Below the pieces are notes generated by a model. The model was not told the DNA's origin and did not search any database. It was given only the letters and a program-made list of their open reading frames with translations. Of a stretch of DNA of 64,000 nucleotides, positions 32,039 through 41,513 are shown in pieces; position 1 is the stretch's first letter, and the number at the start of each line of letters is the position of its first letter. This stretch comes from Nitrosomonas sp. (GTDB lineage: Bacteria; Pseudomonadota; Gammaproteobacteria; Burkholderiales; Nitrosomonadaceae). Both the position numbers and the translations under genes were made by a program. The stretch spans positions 186,001 through 250,000 of the forward strand of contig NZ_JAIEMO010000003.1 in NCBI RefSeq assembly GCF_019752095.1. Reading direction: 5' to 3'.

Positions 32039-33475
32039 TCAGTATAGCTTTACTTTGTTTGTCTCATGACCATTGCTGTATTCCGACGCCCATCCGCCAC
32101 CCAAGGCATTGTAAAGCTGGACGATGGATACCAGATGAAGACGCTGCGTTGCACTCAGGGAAAACTCGGCATCGAATAAAGTACGTTTGGCGAGCAACAC
32201 ATCGACGTAACTTGTAATGCCGCCCTGATAGCGCAGGTCTGCCACATGTAAAGCCGAGTGCAATGCTTCGACCTGCTGTTGCTGCGCTTTGATTTGCTCG
32301 TTAACGGTGCGAATTGCCACCAGTGCATCTTCAACTTCTTTGAACGCAATCAAAATGGTTTGCTCGTATTGTGCGAACGCTTGTCTTGCCTGCGCTTCCG
32401 CGACACGTTGCTCATAACCCAGGCTTTGCGCATTGAGTAATGGGCCTGCTAAGCCAAGTCCGCCCACGCCAAACTCGCTTCCGGAAAGCAGCAGATTGGA
32501 TAAAGCCGGACTAGCCACGCCAAGAAATCCGGTAATCGAAAGTTTGGGAAAGCGTGCTGCCTGAGCCACGCCGATTCTGGCGTTAGCGGCTGCCAGGGTT
32601 TGCTCGGCCTGGAGAATATCAGGGCGCCGCTGCAATAACTCGGAAGGCAGGCCAGCGGGTACTTCAGGTGGAATCGCTTGCTCTGTTAGGATACGTCCTC
32701 GCGCTATCGAAACTGGGTTTCTACCCAGCAGTACACTGAGCTCATTTTCTTTTTGTACCATTCTGCGCTCAAGTTCAGCCACCCTGGAAGCTGCATTCGC
32801 TCGTTCTGCCTGGAACTGATCCAGATCGAGGCGTGAAATGATGCCGCCTTGCAACTGTGCGCGCGAAATAGCGACCGATTCTTCCCATGAAGCCAAGGCA
32901 CGATGCGCAATTTCCAGTTGGATGTCAAATTGCAACAGGTCGAAATAGGATTGTGCCACCGCACTGATAAGCGTCAGAATGATGGCGCGTCGATTTTCCT
33001 CCCGCGCCATCAGCTCAGCGCGGGCAGCCTCATTGGAACGGCGAATCCTGCCCCAGATATCCAATTCCCAGTTCAAAGTTGTCTGGCCGAAATAATTGTA
33101 GGGTGTTGGGAAGCCGGGAATCTTGAATCCACCGAGCGTGCCAAACGCAGGTGCATTGCCGCTGATCTCCATGTTGGGAACAAAATCCATGAACGCAATG
33201 CGTGAGCGTGCTTCAAACTCTTCGACACTGGCAATGGCTCGTTTGAGATCCTTGTTCTCCTGCAAAGCTTGCCGGATCAATTGCTGCAGCGTTTCATCCT
33301 GCAGCAATTCCCACCATTGTAAATTGGCGATCGACTCAGCCTCCATTTCCGACAACCGAAACTTCTCGGCGGTATCAACTTGCGGGCGAATAAAGTCCGG
33401 TCCCATTGCGCAGGCGGTGAGCAGCAGGATGGGAAGGATTGATAGTGTGCGAAGCCAGCGTTGCATTAATTTCAT
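32039..33475 (-). CDS. RND efflux outer membrane lipoprotein (OprM/NodT family)
   Basis: Starting at the ATG at 33473-33475, the product has about 478 residues with a lipoprotein signal (MKLMQRWLRTLSILPILLLTAC). It has the OprM/NodT features: MGPDFIRPQVDTAEKFR, LQWWELLQDETLQQLIRQAL, TLNWELDIWGRIRRSNEAARAEL and the second repeat ending VDVLLAKRTLFDAEFSLSATQ...LYNALGGGW. The frame extends 20 codons upstream without a signal sequence, so the later start is preferred. It is the first gene of the channel-adaptor-pump operon. This makes the efflux system self-sufficient, independent of the TolC homologue at 11-12.7 kb. Confidence 0.94.
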   Translation of the reverse strand: MKLMQRWLRTLSILPILLLTACAMGPDFIRPQVDTAEKFRLSEMEAESIANLQWWELLQDETLQQLIRQALQENKDLKRAIASVEEFEARSRIAFMDFVPNMEISGNAPAFGTLGGFKIPGFPTPYNYFGQTTLNWELDIWGRIRRSNEAARAELMAREENRRAIILTLISAVAQSYFDLLQFDIQLEIAHRALASWEESVAISRAQLQGGIISRLDLDQFQAERANAASRVAELERRMVQKENELSVLLGRNPVSIARGRILTEQAIPPEVPAGLPSELLQRRPDILQAEQTLAAANARIGVAQAARFPKLSITGFLGVASPALSNLLLSGSEFGVGGLGLAGPLLNAQSLGYEQRVAEAQARQAFAQYEQTILIAFKEVEDALVAIRTVNEQIKAQQQQVEALHSALHVADLRYQGGITSYVDVLLAKRTLFDAEFSLSATQRLHLVSIVQLYNALGGGWASEYSNGHETNKVKLY

Positions 33476-33642
33476 TTGAAGATCTAGAATTGAATCATTG
33501 TTAACAATATTAAAGAGATATGCGCTCAGAATCACACAAATTCTGTGTCAATGTCAAACGCGCAAATAAGGTATCAAGAAGATGGATTGAAACGCAATGC
33601 TAACATATCTGCCTCGGATAAATATTGATTGGTGATCGATAC

Positions 33643-33672
33643 TTGTCTTCGCTCTCTTCTTCCGCCTATAAT
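33643..33672 (+). promoter_or_regulatory. sigma-70 type promoter of the mnmG-parAB operon
   Basis: A -35 TTGTCT (33643-33648) and a consensus -10 TATAAT (33667-33672) are separated by 18 bases on the plus strand. The predicted start point near 33680 gives a leader of about 100 bases before mnmG, and the parS site lies inside that leader. The divergent efflux operon begins at 33475, so its promoter shares this 304-base gap. Confidence 0.6.
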
Positions 33673-33712
33673 TGCCCCCCAAAATGCCACCTTTTTAGCT
33701 TACAATGCAAAA

Positions 33713-33728
33713 GGTTTCACGTGAAACC
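33713..33728. promoter_or_regulatory. parS centromere site (ParB binding)
   Basis: The 16-base palindrome GGTTTCACGTGAAACC contains the conserved parS core GTTTCACGTGAAAC (33714-33727) without mismatch. ParB binds this site, spreads and loads condensin, so that ParA can move newly replicated origins apart. The parA and parB genes are about 2.6 kb downstream. I found no second copy in the window. It lies between the operon promoter and the mnmG start, so bound ParB could also affect expression of its own operon. Confidence 0.93.
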
Positions 33729-33779
33729 TGTCTGTTAAATACTTCTTTGCTTCATCAAGACTTTCGATAACTTAACACT

Positions 33780-35663
33780 ATGAGCAATCACGCGGATTTT
33801 GACATTATCGTTGTAGGCGGTGGCCATGCCGGAACGGAGGCTGCGTTGGCGGCTGCACGTATGGGTTGCCAGACGTTGTTGCTGACGCATAATATCGAAA
33901 CGATTGGTCAGATGTCGTGCAATCCGTCGATTGGTGGCATTGGGAAGAGTCATTTAGTCAAGGAAATCGATGCCCTGGGCGGTGCGATGGGTGTGGCGGC
34001 AGATGAGGCGGGAATTCAGTTTCGCATGTTGAATTCGAGTAAAGGCCCGGCGGTCAGGGCAACACGTGCGCAGGCCGATCGTGTTCTGTATAAGCAAGCG
34101 ATCCGCAGCCGTGTTGAGAATCAGCTGAACCTGCGGGTAATGCAGCAGGCAGTGGATGATTTGATTGTCGAGCAGGATCGTGTGATTGGCGTGGTTACGC
34201 AGCTTAAGACTAAAATTCATGCGCGTGCGGTGATTCTGACGGTGGGTACATTCCTCGCAGGGCTTGCGCATATCGGAAAGACTCATTTTAAAGCTGGCCG
34301 CGCCGGTGATCCGCCGTCGTTGACACTGGCGCAGCGGTTGCGTGAAATGGAGTTTCCGGCAGGACGATTGAAAACTGGGACGCCGCCGCGTATCGATGGC
34401 CGTACGATGGATTATGCCAAACTGCTTGAACAGCCGGGCGATTGTCCGACCCCGTCGTTCTCGTTGGTTGATGCCAATATTCAGCATCCACGCCAGATTT
34501 CCTGTTGGATCACGCATACCAATGATGCGACGCACAGTATTATCCGCGATGGCTTGGTTGATTCGCCCTTGTTTTCCGGAAAAATCGAAGGTGTCGGGCC
34601 GCGTTATTGCCCGTCGATTGAGGATAAAGTAGTGCGTTTTTCCGCGCGCGAATCGCATCAGATTTTCCTTGAGCCGGAAGGTTTGAACACGCATGAAATC
34701 TATCCCAATGGTATTTCAACCAGTTTGTCGTTTGATGTGCAGGTCAAGCTGGTTCACTCGATCTTGGGTCTGGAAAATGCGCATATCACGCGACCAGGGT
34801 ATGCGATTGAATACGATTACTTCGATCCGCGCAATCTGAAGCGTTCACTCGAAACCAAAACCATCGAGAATTTGTTTTTTGCCGGGCAGATCAATGGCAC
34901 CACAGGCTATGAAGAAGCTGCGGCGCAAGGATTGTTGGCCGGAGTTAATGCCGTGCTGAAAATTCAGGCGCGTGATGCTTGGCTGCCACAGCGTAATGAA
35001 GCTTACCTGGGCGTATTGGTCGATGATTTGGTCACTTCCGGCGTGACCGAGCCGTACCGGATGTTTACCAGTCGCGCAGAATATCGCTTGCAATTGCGCG
35101 AAGACAATGCTGACCTACGGTTGACTGAAACTGGCAGAAAGCTAGGGTTGATCGACGATCAGCGCTGGGCGGCATTTAGTGCAAAACAGGAAGCGATTGA
35201 AAAAGAGCAGCATCGACTTGATTCGATTCGCGTGCTACCGGGAACATTGCCGGAACAAGATGCCATTCGCGTGCTGGGTAAAAGCATCGAGCGCGAATAT
35301 ACATTAACTGAATTGCTCAAACGTCCGGATGTTACCTATGGCTCACTGATGACTTTGTCCGGTGCGGGCGAGCCAGTGGTGAATGCGCAAGTAGCCGAAC
35401 AAGTTGAGATTCAAGCCAAGTATCACGGTTATATCCAGCGTCAACAGGAAGAAGTTTCCCGGCAAGCGCAATATGAAAATACTTTGCTGCCGAAGGATAT
35501 TGATTATTGCGCAGTGAAAGGATTGTCGAACGAAGTGCAGCAAAAATTGAATCAGCATAAGCCGGAGACCATAGGTCAAGCGTCGCGGATTTCCGGAGTG
35601 ACGCCGGCAGCGATCTCTCTGTTGCTAGTGCATTTGAAACGCGGATTTGCGGTCAATGAATGA
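33780..35663 (+). CDS. mnmG: tRNA uridine-5-carboxymethylaminomethyl modification enzyme MnmG (GidA)
   Basis: The 627-residue product has the FAD-binding motif [21 protein letters not shown] at residues 9-28. MnmG signatures follow: [24 protein letters not shown] (about 45-68), [13 protein letters not shown] and [17 protein letters not shown] near 365. The C-terminal helical domain is TVYGS-like and ends HLKRGF. With MnmE it installs the cmnm5 group on wobble uridine 34 of several tRNAs. It heads an operon whose next two junctions (rsmG, parA) overlap by 4 bases. This is the classical gidA-gidB-soj-spo0J order near the origin. Confidence 0.98.
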   Translation: MSNHADFDIIVVGGGHAGTEAALAAARMGCQTLLLTHNIETIGQMSCNPSIGGIGKSHLVKEIDALGGAMGVAADEAGIQFRMLNSSKGPAVRATRAQADRVLYKQAIRSRVENQLNLRVMQQAVDDLIVEQDRVIGVVTQLKTKIHARAVILTVGTFLAGLAHIGKTHFKAGRAGDPPSLTLAQRLREMEFPAGRLKTGTPPRIDGRTMDYAKLLEQPGDCPTPSFSLVDANIQHPRQISCWITHTNDATHSIIRDGLVDSPLFSGKIEGVGPRYCPSIEDKVVRFSARESHQIFLEPEGLNTHEIYPNGISTSLSFDVQVKLVHSILGLENAHITRPGYAIEYDYFDPRNLKRSLETKTIENLFFAGQINGTTGYEEAAAQGLLAGVNAVLKIQARDAWLPQRNEAYLGVLVDDLVTSGVTEPYRMFTSRAEYRLQLREDNADLRLTETGRKLGLIDDQRWAAFSAKQEAIEKEQHRLDSIRVLPGTLPEQDAIRVLGKSIEREYTLTELLKRPDVTYGSLMTLSGAGEPVVNAQVAEQVEIQAKYHGYIQRQQEEVSRQAQYENTLLPKDIDYCAVKGLSNEVQQKLNQHKPETIGQASRISGVTPAAISLLLVHLKRGFAVNE

Positions 35664-36337
35664 GTCTGCTCCCGCAGATTACGCAAACTTTGCGAGCGCT
35701 GGATTTTGTTGTTACCGCACCGGAAGAGCAATTTGCTAAAAGTATTGAGCGCTACATAGCGCTGATTGAGAAGTGGAATAAAGTTCATAATTTGACGGCG
35801 ATCCGCAATCCGCAGGAGATGCTGACACAACATGTGATGGATAGTCTTGTGGTGCTGCCGCATATTCATGGTGCGCACATTATCGACGTTGGCACAGGGG
35901 CAGGACTGCCGGGAATACCGATTGCACTGGCAAAACCCACTTGGCAAGTGACTTTGGTGGAAAGCAATCAAAAGAAAATCGCTTTTTTACAGCAAGTAAA
36001 AATCGAGTTGGAGTTGAAGAACGTTGAAATCATGGCGCAACGCATTGAACATATCGTTGTAGGTAAAAGCGTTAATACCATTATCTCGCGCGCTTTTTCA
36101 GAACTGGGAGAATTTGTCGCGTTAACCCGGCAATGGGCAAACGCACAAAATATGGATTGTCGCTGGGTCGCGATGAAAGCACTTTGTTCAGAGCAGGAAC
36201 GCAAGCAAATTCATGAGCCATTTGTGATCGAAAATATCGTAACGCTGAACGTGCCCGGATTGAAAGCAGCGCGGCAATTGGTCATTATAAAGTATGATCT
36301 TGATTCGACCGCAAGCCATAAGGAGTCAATACTGTGA
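35660..36337 (+). CDS. rsmG: 16S rRNA m7G527 methyltransferase RsmG (GidB)
   Basis: The 225-residue SAM-dependent enzyme shows the RsmG pattern: [32 protein letters not shown] (about 30-65), motif [35 protein letters not shown] and [13 protein letters not shown]. It methylates N7 of G527 in the 530 loop of 16S rRNA; loss gives low-level streptomycin resistance. The start overlaps mnmG by 4 bases and its end overlaps parA by 4 bases, so translation is coupled. Confidence 0.97.
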   Translation: MSLLPQITQTLRALDFVVTAPEEQFAKSIERYIALIEKWNKVHNLTAIRNPQEMLTQHVMDSLVVLPHIHGAHIIDVGTGAGLPGIPIALAKPTWQVTLVESNQKKIAFLQQVKIELELKNVEIMAQRIEHIVVGKSVNTIISRAFSELGEFVALTRQWANAQNMDCRWVAMKALCSEQERKQIHEPFVIENIVTLNVPGLKAARQLVIIKYDLDSTASHKESIL

Positions 36338-37098
36338 CCAAAATACTCGCTATTACCAATCAAAAAGGCGGTGTCGGAAAAACCACCACTAGCGTGAACC
36401 TGGCGGCAAGTTTGGCGGCATCCGGGAAACGCGTTTTATTGGTCGATCTCGACCCGCAAGCCAACGCAACAATGGGGAGCGGGATCAACAAGCAAAAGGT
36501 CACAACCACGGTCTATCATGTGCTGATGGACGATGCAGAAATACAGCATGTGCGGGTGAGCAGCCCGCAGGGGAAATACGACTTGATTCCCGCCAATCGG
36601 GATCTGGCCGGAGCGGAAGTGGAAATGGTGGAATTTTCCCAGCGCGAAGCACGACTGAAAACCGCACTGGAAGTCATTGCAAGTGACTATGATTATATTT
36701 TAATCGACTGCCCACCTGCGCTGAACCTGCTTACATTGAATGGGTTGTGTGCTGCGCACGCAGTCATGATTCCAATGCAATGCGAATATTACGCGTTAGA
36801 GGGGTTAAGCGATCTGGTTAATACCATCAAGCGCGTACGCAATAGTTTTAACTCGAACTTGCGCATCGAAGGTTTGCTGCGCACTATGTTTGATCCGCGC
36901 AATATTCTGGCACAGCAGGTTTCTGATCAATTACAAAAACATTTCGGCGAAAAAGTTTATCGCACCGTGATTCCACGCAATGTGCGCTTGGCTGAAGCGC
37001 CCGGCTTTGGCTTGCCAGTGTTGTATCACGACGAGCAATCCAAAGGGGCACAGGCTTATCTTGAGCTTGCAAAAGAGATACTCGCAGGGCATCTCTAA
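36334..37098 (+). CDS. parA: chromosome partitioning ATPase ParA (Soj)
   Basis: The 254-residue product starts with GTG and has the deviant Walker A motif ITNQKGGVGKTTTSVNLAA with the signature lysine at about residue 11. Walker A' VLLVDLDPQANAT and Walker B YDYILIDCPPALN are also present. The short N-terminus without a helix-turn-helix domain marks the chromosomal Soj type. ATP-bound ParA binds DNA non-specifically and is moved by ParB-parS complexes. It overlaps rsmG by 4 bases and precedes parB by 104 bases. Confidence 0.96.
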   Translation: MTKILAITNQKGGVGKTTTSVNLAASLAASGKRVLLVDLDPQANATMGSGINKQKVTTTVYHVLMDDAEIQHVRVSSPQGKYDLIPANRDLAGAEVEMVEFSQREARLKTALEVIASDYDYILIDCPPALNLLTLNGLCAAHAVMIPMQCEYYALEGLSDLVNTIKRVRNSFNSNLRIEGLLRTMFDPRNILAQQVSDQLQKHFGEKVYRTVIPRNVRLAEAPGFGLPVLYHDEQSKGAQAYLELAKEILAGHL

Positions 37099-37202
37099 CA
37101 ATTTAAATTTCGTTACAATGCTTCGTCGCGCGTCTCGTCTTGATCAACACTTTGAATTTTTTAGAAATATCCACGCTAATAAAAAATTGAGGAATCCATG
37201 AA

Positions 37203-38042
37203 ATGATAAAACAGAAAGGATTGGGACGTGGGCTGGACGCTTTATTATCAGGCAGCGCAGACGTAGCGCAGGTGGAAGAATCGTTGCAGAGCATCGAAAC
37301 ATCTAAATTGCAGCCCGGTAAATACCAGCCCAGAACCAATATGGATCAGGTGGCGTTAACGGAGCTAGCCGAATCGATCAAAGCGCAAGGCATCATGCAA
37401 CCGATTCTGGTGCGACCAGTCGACGAGGGTCGTTATGAAATTATTGCTGGCGAGCGCCGCTGGCGCGCTGCGCAATTGGCGGGACTCAATGAAGTGCCCG
37501 CATTGATCCGCAAGGTTGCCGATGAATCAGCGCTGGCGATGTCGTTGATTGAAAACATACAACGCGAAAATTTGAATCCGCTGGAAGAAGCAATGGGTAT
37601 TCAACGTCTGATCAATGAGTTCGGCATGACGCACCAGACGGCTGGAGAAGCGCTTGGCAATTCGCGTAGCACTATTTCCAATTTGTTGCGTTTGCTCAAT
37701 CTGTCAGCACCGGTTCAGGAATTAATGATGCAGGGCAAGATTGATATGGGTCATGGCCGCGCCTTGTTATCGCTGGTTCCGGCACAGCAAATCAAACTTG
37801 CCAACGTCATCGCGCAGAAACAATTATCGGTGCGTGAAACAGAAAGACTGGTAAATCAGATCGAGCATCCGGTACCTAAAAAGGTGCAAAAGCCCGATCG
37901 GGATCTTTTGCGGTTGCAAGAAGATGTTTCTGAACGCCTGGGTGCGCAAGTGGCGATTAAGCCGCAGAGAAATGGTCAAGGTAATATCGTGGTCCACTAT
38001 ACCAGTTTGGATCAATTGGATGATATTCTCAGCAAATTTTAG
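37203..38042 (+). CDS. parB: chromosome partitioning protein ParB (Spo0J)
   Basis: The 279-residue protein begins with a short ParA-activating tail (KGLGRGLDALLS). The ParB N-terminal domain follows, with IMQPILVRPVDEGRYEIIAGERRWRAAQLAG, whose GERRWRA motif is the CTP-binding box C. A helix-turn-helix comes next (HQTAGEALGNSRSTISNLLRLLNL, about residues 140-165), which recognises parS, and then a C-terminal dimerisation domain. ParB forms CTP-dependent sliding clamps loaded at parS. Its site is 3.5 kb upstream in the operon leader. The 104-base gap after parA could hold an internal promoter, which I could not identify. Confidence 0.96.
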   Translation: MIKQKGLGRGLDALLSGSADVAQVEESLQSIETSKLQPGKYQPRTNMDQVALTELAESIKAQGIMQPILVRPVDEGRYEIIAGERRWRAAQLAGLNEVPALIRKVADESALAMSLIENIQRENLNPLEEAMGIQRLINEFGMTHQTAGEALGNSRSTISNLLRLLNLSAPVQELMMQGKIDMGHGRALLSLVPAQQIKLANVIAQKQLSVRETERLVNQIEHPVPKKVQKPDRDLLRLQEDVSERLGAQVAIKPQRNGQGNIVVHYTSLDQLDDILSKF

Positions 38043-38063
38043 AAATATAAACTAAGGAAAATT

Positions 38064-38246
38064 ATGGACTCAAGATTGCTTGATATTCTGGTGTGTCCGC
38101 TCTGTAAGGGGCCGCTGATTTATAAAAAGGATGATCAGGAATTAATTTGCAAGCCCGACCGGCTGGCTTTTGCGATTAAAGACGGCATTCCTGTCATGTT
38201 GGAGGACGAGGCGCGTAGGATATCCGATGAAGTTGAAATTAAATAA
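38064..38246 (+). CDS. Trm112 family zinc-binding-like small protein
   Basis: The 60-residue product ([18 protein letters not shown]...) is a Trm112/YcaR-family protein: CPLCKGPL near residue 11, then [27 protein letters not shown]. Three cysteines are visible, two in CPLC and one in LICK. In other organisms these small proteins support methyltransferases or LPS enzymes. It follows parB by 21 bases and precedes the ADP-ribosylglycohydrolase gene by 14, so it probably belongs to the par operon transcript. Confidence 0.9.
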   Translation: MDSRLLDILVCPLCKGPLIYKKDDQELICKPDRLAFAIKDGIPVMLEDEARRISDEVEIK

Positions 38247-38260
38247 CATTAACCCACGCT

Positions 38261-39238
38261 ATGAATTTGAATATTAAACTGGAATCTCGTGCGGCGGCTA
38301 TTCTAGGTGCGTTGATTGCTGATTCAGCCTCGCTGGGTTTGCATTGGCTCTATGATTCCGAGCGCATTGCTCAGATCGAGAAAACCAAAGGGTTGGTTTT
38401 TTTGCAGCCTGATGTTAATGATTATGCGGGTGTGAGCGGTTACTTTGCACATGGTGATAAAGCGGCGGGCGATTCATCCGCATATGGTGAGCTGTGTTTG
38501 CTGATGCTACGGCACTTTGCCCAGCATGGCCAGTTTGATCGAGTGCCGTACCAGACTGAATATCGTAGTTATTTGGGGCCCGGTGGCGCTTATGCCGGTT
38601 ATGTCGATTCACCGACACGCCAAACACTACAGACGCTGTTAGCGCTCAAACCGGAAGAATTCCCGGAACACTCCGGCGCCGATGACGATCAGTTTGCTGC
38701 ATTGGCCGCAATACCTGTTGTGGTAGCAACCCATACCGGATCGCAAGCAGCGCTGATGACTCAAATCGAACAGATTGTGCGTTTGACTAATCATAATGAC
38801 ACGGCAGTTGCGGCGGCGCAGTATGCGGGTTGTGTTTTGCTGGGCGTTTTGCATGGAAAGTCGATTGTTGAAGCGCTCGTCGGCGCACTGCCGAATGCAG
38901 GTGAAAAGCTGGCCCCTTTAGTGGAACAAGCGCTGCAAACGAGCTTGCTTGATAGCGCTACGACCGCCAAACGCTTTGGCACAGCCTGTCACGTTCTGGA
39001 GGGCGTACCCGTGATTGCGCATATTGTCCGATATGCACCGGACTACCGCACGGCAATTGAAGAGAATATTCGCATCGGTGGTGATAGTTGTGGCCGTGCC
39101 ATTATGCTTGGCGCCATTATGGCGGCTTATACCGCGCAGCAAACTGAGCAATTCGTTTCAATTCCACTCGAATGGGCGGCACGCTACAATAAACTGGTGG
39201 CTGCGACAGATGCATGCGGGCGTCTGAGGACTGTATAG
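38261..39238 (+). CDS. ADP-ribosylglycohydrolase family protein
   Basis: The 325-residue protein resembles DraG/ARH-type hydrolases: AAILGALIADSASLGLHWLYD at the N-terminus (residues 12-32), a central acidic ADDDQFAALAAIPV and the C-terminal GGDSCGRAIMLGAIMAAY motif (about 278-296). In the family, acidic residues of these motifs bind two metal ions for removal of ADP-ribose. Here the last motif reads GGDSCGRA where many have GGDTDT, so metal binding may be altered. It is 14 bases after the Trm112-like gene and may share its transcript. The substrate is unknown. Confidence 0.85.
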   Translation: MNLNIKLESRAAAILGALIADSASLGLHWLYDSERIAQIEKTKGLVFLQPDVNDYAGVSGYFAHGDKAAGDSSAYGELCLLMLRHFAQHGQFDRVPYQTEYRSYLGPGGAYAGYVDSPTRQTLQTLLALKPEEFPEHSGADDDQFAALAAIPVVVATHTGSQAALMTQIEQIVRLTNHNDTAVAAAQYAGCVLLGVLHGKSIVEALVGALPNAGEKLAPLVEQALQTSLLDSATTAKRFGTACHVLEGVPVIAHIVRYAPDYRTAIEENIRIGGDSCGRAIMLGAIMAAYTAQQTEQFVSIPLEWAARYNKLVAATDACGRLRTV

Positions 39239-39302
39239 AAATTCTGAGCTATGCTAAAGTGCCATTTTTGCAACAACACAATAACAAGGTAAGAGGTTAA
39301 TC

Positions 39303-39491
39303 ATGGATTATAATTATGAATCTGATCACACTAAATTCATGCGCGAATATCTGGAGAAGAATCCAGAAGTAAAAGAAAAACGTGTGGAAGCGCGCAATAT
39401 GTGGTGGGACAAAAAACAAAATCTACAGGAACGCAAACGCTTCGAAGAATCCGAAGTTCCGATGAAACCCTATGTTTATTTTAATGGTTAG
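39303..39491 (+). CDS. DUF3460 family small protein
   Basis: The 62-residue product (SDHTKFMREYLEKNPEVKEKR, MWWDKKQNLQERKRFEESEVPMKPYVYF) matches DUF3460, a small charged protein family seen mostly in betaproteobacteria. The AAGAGG ribosome site precedes the ATG by 5 bases. Function is unknown. Its presence supports the taxonomic placement. Confidence 0.85.
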   Translation: MDYNYESDHTKFMREYLEKNPEVKEKRVEARNMWWDKKQNLQERKRFEESEVPMKPYVYFNG

Positions 39492-39571
39492 CAGGTTGTT
39501 GAAAAGCGTTTTGTCATCGTCAAACTGCTCGCACGAGTGATTATGCTCGGGTTTCTCTAGACGAACTTGAG

Positions 39572-39952
39572 ATGAAGATAGCGCTGGTTGGTTTAGCCTT
39601 ATGCTTCATTTCGGCATGCGCCAATTTAGTCGATTCGAAGACTAAGCCCGAGCAGTTTGAAGAACAGATGGTCGGAGAGCATGCGCCGCTTGCAAGTTGT
39701 GTCACCCATAAACTGCAATCCGATGGCAGATCGTTCTTGCGTCCACTACAATTTAGAAGTCGACAATATCCAGATATTGAAGCATCAGAAATTCATGCGT
39801 ACGATACTCGATACCAGCAAAATGCTATTGCAACCTACGCGCCTTCGAATCCTGATGCCATTTTTATTTATGCCCATATCGAGCCGCAGATTCAGGCATC
39901 CGCACAGCGCGGAGACAACGACAAAGCAGCTTACGCCTTGCTTTACTACTGA
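39572..39952 (+). CDS. small lipoprotein of unknown function
   Basis: The 126-residue product has a lipoprotein signal with lipobox ISAC at Cys16 (MKIALVGLALCFISAC). The mature part has no domain that I know and ends in KAAYALLYY. A second frame (39657-39965) covers the same region, but the lipobox and the start context support this one. It stands alone between the DUF3460 gene and the convergent SDR gene. Confidence 0.7.
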   Translation: MKIALVGLALCFISACANLVDSKTKPEQFEEQMVGEHAPLASCVTHKLQSDGRSFLRPLQFRSRQYPDIEASEIHAYDTRYQQNAIATYAPSNPDAIFIYAHIEPQIQASAQRGDNDKAAYALLYY

Positions 39953-40074
39953 AGAAAATCGATAGTCACACAGTGCAAGCTTCCTTAAGGGGAGACGCTT
40001 TCATCGGTAATGTTGCCTGGAAAATATTACAGTCATGCGTAGCAACAGATCTTAATTTCCACCCTTCTAATCAA

Positions 40075-40911
40075 TCAGTTATTATTCCCTGATTTTGCCA
40101 GTAATCTATCGAGTACACGTGTGCTTAGCACACGTTTGAGAATGCCAAATAAATAGGTTGGGAAGGTCACATAATAGCGTGGTTGTGGTTTGGTGGTTTC
40201 GAGTGCATGGATTACACGTTTCAGCACAGCTTCAGGTGGTAATGTAAAAGGAACCGCGGGCCCTAGTTTATTCAGGCGTCCCAATACGCCTTGGTATTTT
40301 TCACGATGAAAGCTGTTGTCGATGTCGATATATTTTTCCAATGCTTTGACTGCGTTGATACGAAACTTGCTGGCAATCGGCCCTGGTTCGATCAGACTGA
40401 CATAGATGTTGCTGCCTTTCAATTCCAGTCGTAAGGTGTCGCTGAGTCCTTCTATGGCGTATTTGGAAGCGTTGTAAGCTCCACGGAAAGGCAATGCAAC
40501 AAAGCCCAGCACGGAACTGTTTTGAATAATTCGACCATAACCTTGTTGGCGCATAACCGGTATTGCCAGATTGGTCAATTCCTGCCAGCCAAACACATTG
40601 GTTTCGAATTGCGCGCGCAAAGCATCGCGATTCAGGTCTTCCACCGCACCCGGTAATCCATAGGCGCCATTATTGAATAGCGCATAGAGTTCGCCATCAG
40701 TGCGGCGTAAAACCTCTTCAAAGGCAAACTGAATTGAGTTTGAATCATTCAAATCTAGACGAAAACTCTCAAAGCCTTCCTCCAGCAGCGCTGCAACACT
40801 GTCTCGCCGTCGAGCCGTCGCAAATACGCGATAACCTCGATGCTGCAATGCTTTGGCAACGCAATAGCCGATCCCGCTGGAGCAACCTGTAATTAATATA
40901 GTTTTTTTCAT
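40075..40911 (-). CDS. short-chain dehydrogenase/reductase (classical SDR)
   Basis: The 278-residue protein has the SDR NAD(P)-binding motif TGCSSGIGYCVAKAL (residues 8-22), NNGAYG in place of NNAG near 85, the catalytic Ser in NSSVLGF (about 133) and YNASKYAIEGL with the catalytic Tyr and Lys (about 147-151). Arginines after strand 2 (FATARRRDS) suggest NADP(H) preference. The substrate is not predictable. It is a single gene on the minus strand. All catalytic residues seem intact. Confidence 0.9.
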   Translation of the reverse strand: MKKTILITGCSSGIGYCVAKALQHRGYRVFATARRRDSVAALLEEGFESFRLDLNDSNSIQFAFEEVLRRTDGELYALFNNGAYGLPGAVEDLNRDALRAQFETNVFGWQELTNLAIPVMRQQGYGRIIQNSSVLGFVALPFRGAYNASKYAIEGLSDTLRLELKGSNIYVSLIEPGPIASKFRINAVKALEKYIDIDNSFHREKYQGVLGRLNKLGPAVPFTLPPEAVLKRVIHALETTKPQPRYYVTFPTYLFGILKRVLSTRVLDRLLAKSGNNN

Positions 40912-41049
40912 GGGTGCAATTCAACCTGCAAAATTGTAATTTTATTAGTGATGATTATTCATAGCTTGACAATGGATTCAATGCAAAGATAGCATCAATC
41001 TCTGTCGCAAGGCTTTTTTCGATGAAAATAACATAGCTCAAGAATCAGC

Positions 41050-41415
41050 ATGGCAAAAATTTTATTCAGGCTTAATGGTGTATCCGATGATGAAGCGTAT
41101 GAAGTGCGCGAGTTGCTGACCAACAATGCAATTGATTACTATGAAACTGCGCCGGGAAACTGGGGTGTATCGATGCCTGCAATCTGGCTCAATGATGACA
41201 GTCAGTTTGAAAAAGCACGCGCACTGCTGGATACGTATCAGAACGAGCGCACAGTGAGAATGCGCGAAGAATACGACCGCCTGAAACGAGAAGGAAAAAA
41301 TCGAACTTTTTGGGATGCAATTATACAAAAACCGGTCAGTTTTGCGATCCACCTGGCACTGGCTTTGATGGTTATTTATTTATCGATCAGGCTGGTTCTA
41401 GACCTGGCACCGTAG
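41050..41415 (+). CDS. DUF6164-like small membrane-anchored protein
   Basis: This 121-residue protein has a soluble N-terminal part of about 80 residues (LFRLNGVSDDEAYEVRELL, YYETAPGNWGVSMPAIW), which resembles a signalling-like alpha/beta fold. A C-terminal hydrophobic helix follows (FAIHLALALMVIYLSIRLVL, residues 97-116). It resembles proteins labelled DUF6164; function is unknown. It stands 98 bases before the cytochrome gene on the same strand. Confidence 0.7.
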   Translation: MAKILFRLNGVSDDEAYEVRELLTNNAIDYYETAPGNWGVSMPAIWLNDDSQFEKARALLDTYQNERTVRMREEYDRLKREGKNRTFWDAIIQKPVSFAIHLALALMVIYLSIRLVLDLAP

Positions 41416-41513
41416 CAGAACAATCATCAAGTTATCAATATTCACTACTGAATGCGGTATCATAACTATCTCAAACCTGTTTTATCCCGCAATATCTATC
41501 AAGGAGAAGAAAC

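Noticed and set aside
33954-34694. 246-codon open frame antisense to mnmG
   Set aside because: The composition (Arg/Cys/His-rich) is that of a reverse-strand shadow and mnmG is intact over the whole stretch.
39657-39965. 102-codon frame overlapping the small lipoprotein gene
   Set aside because: The alternative frame has a lipoprotein signal with a good lipobox, while this one has neither signal nor domain.
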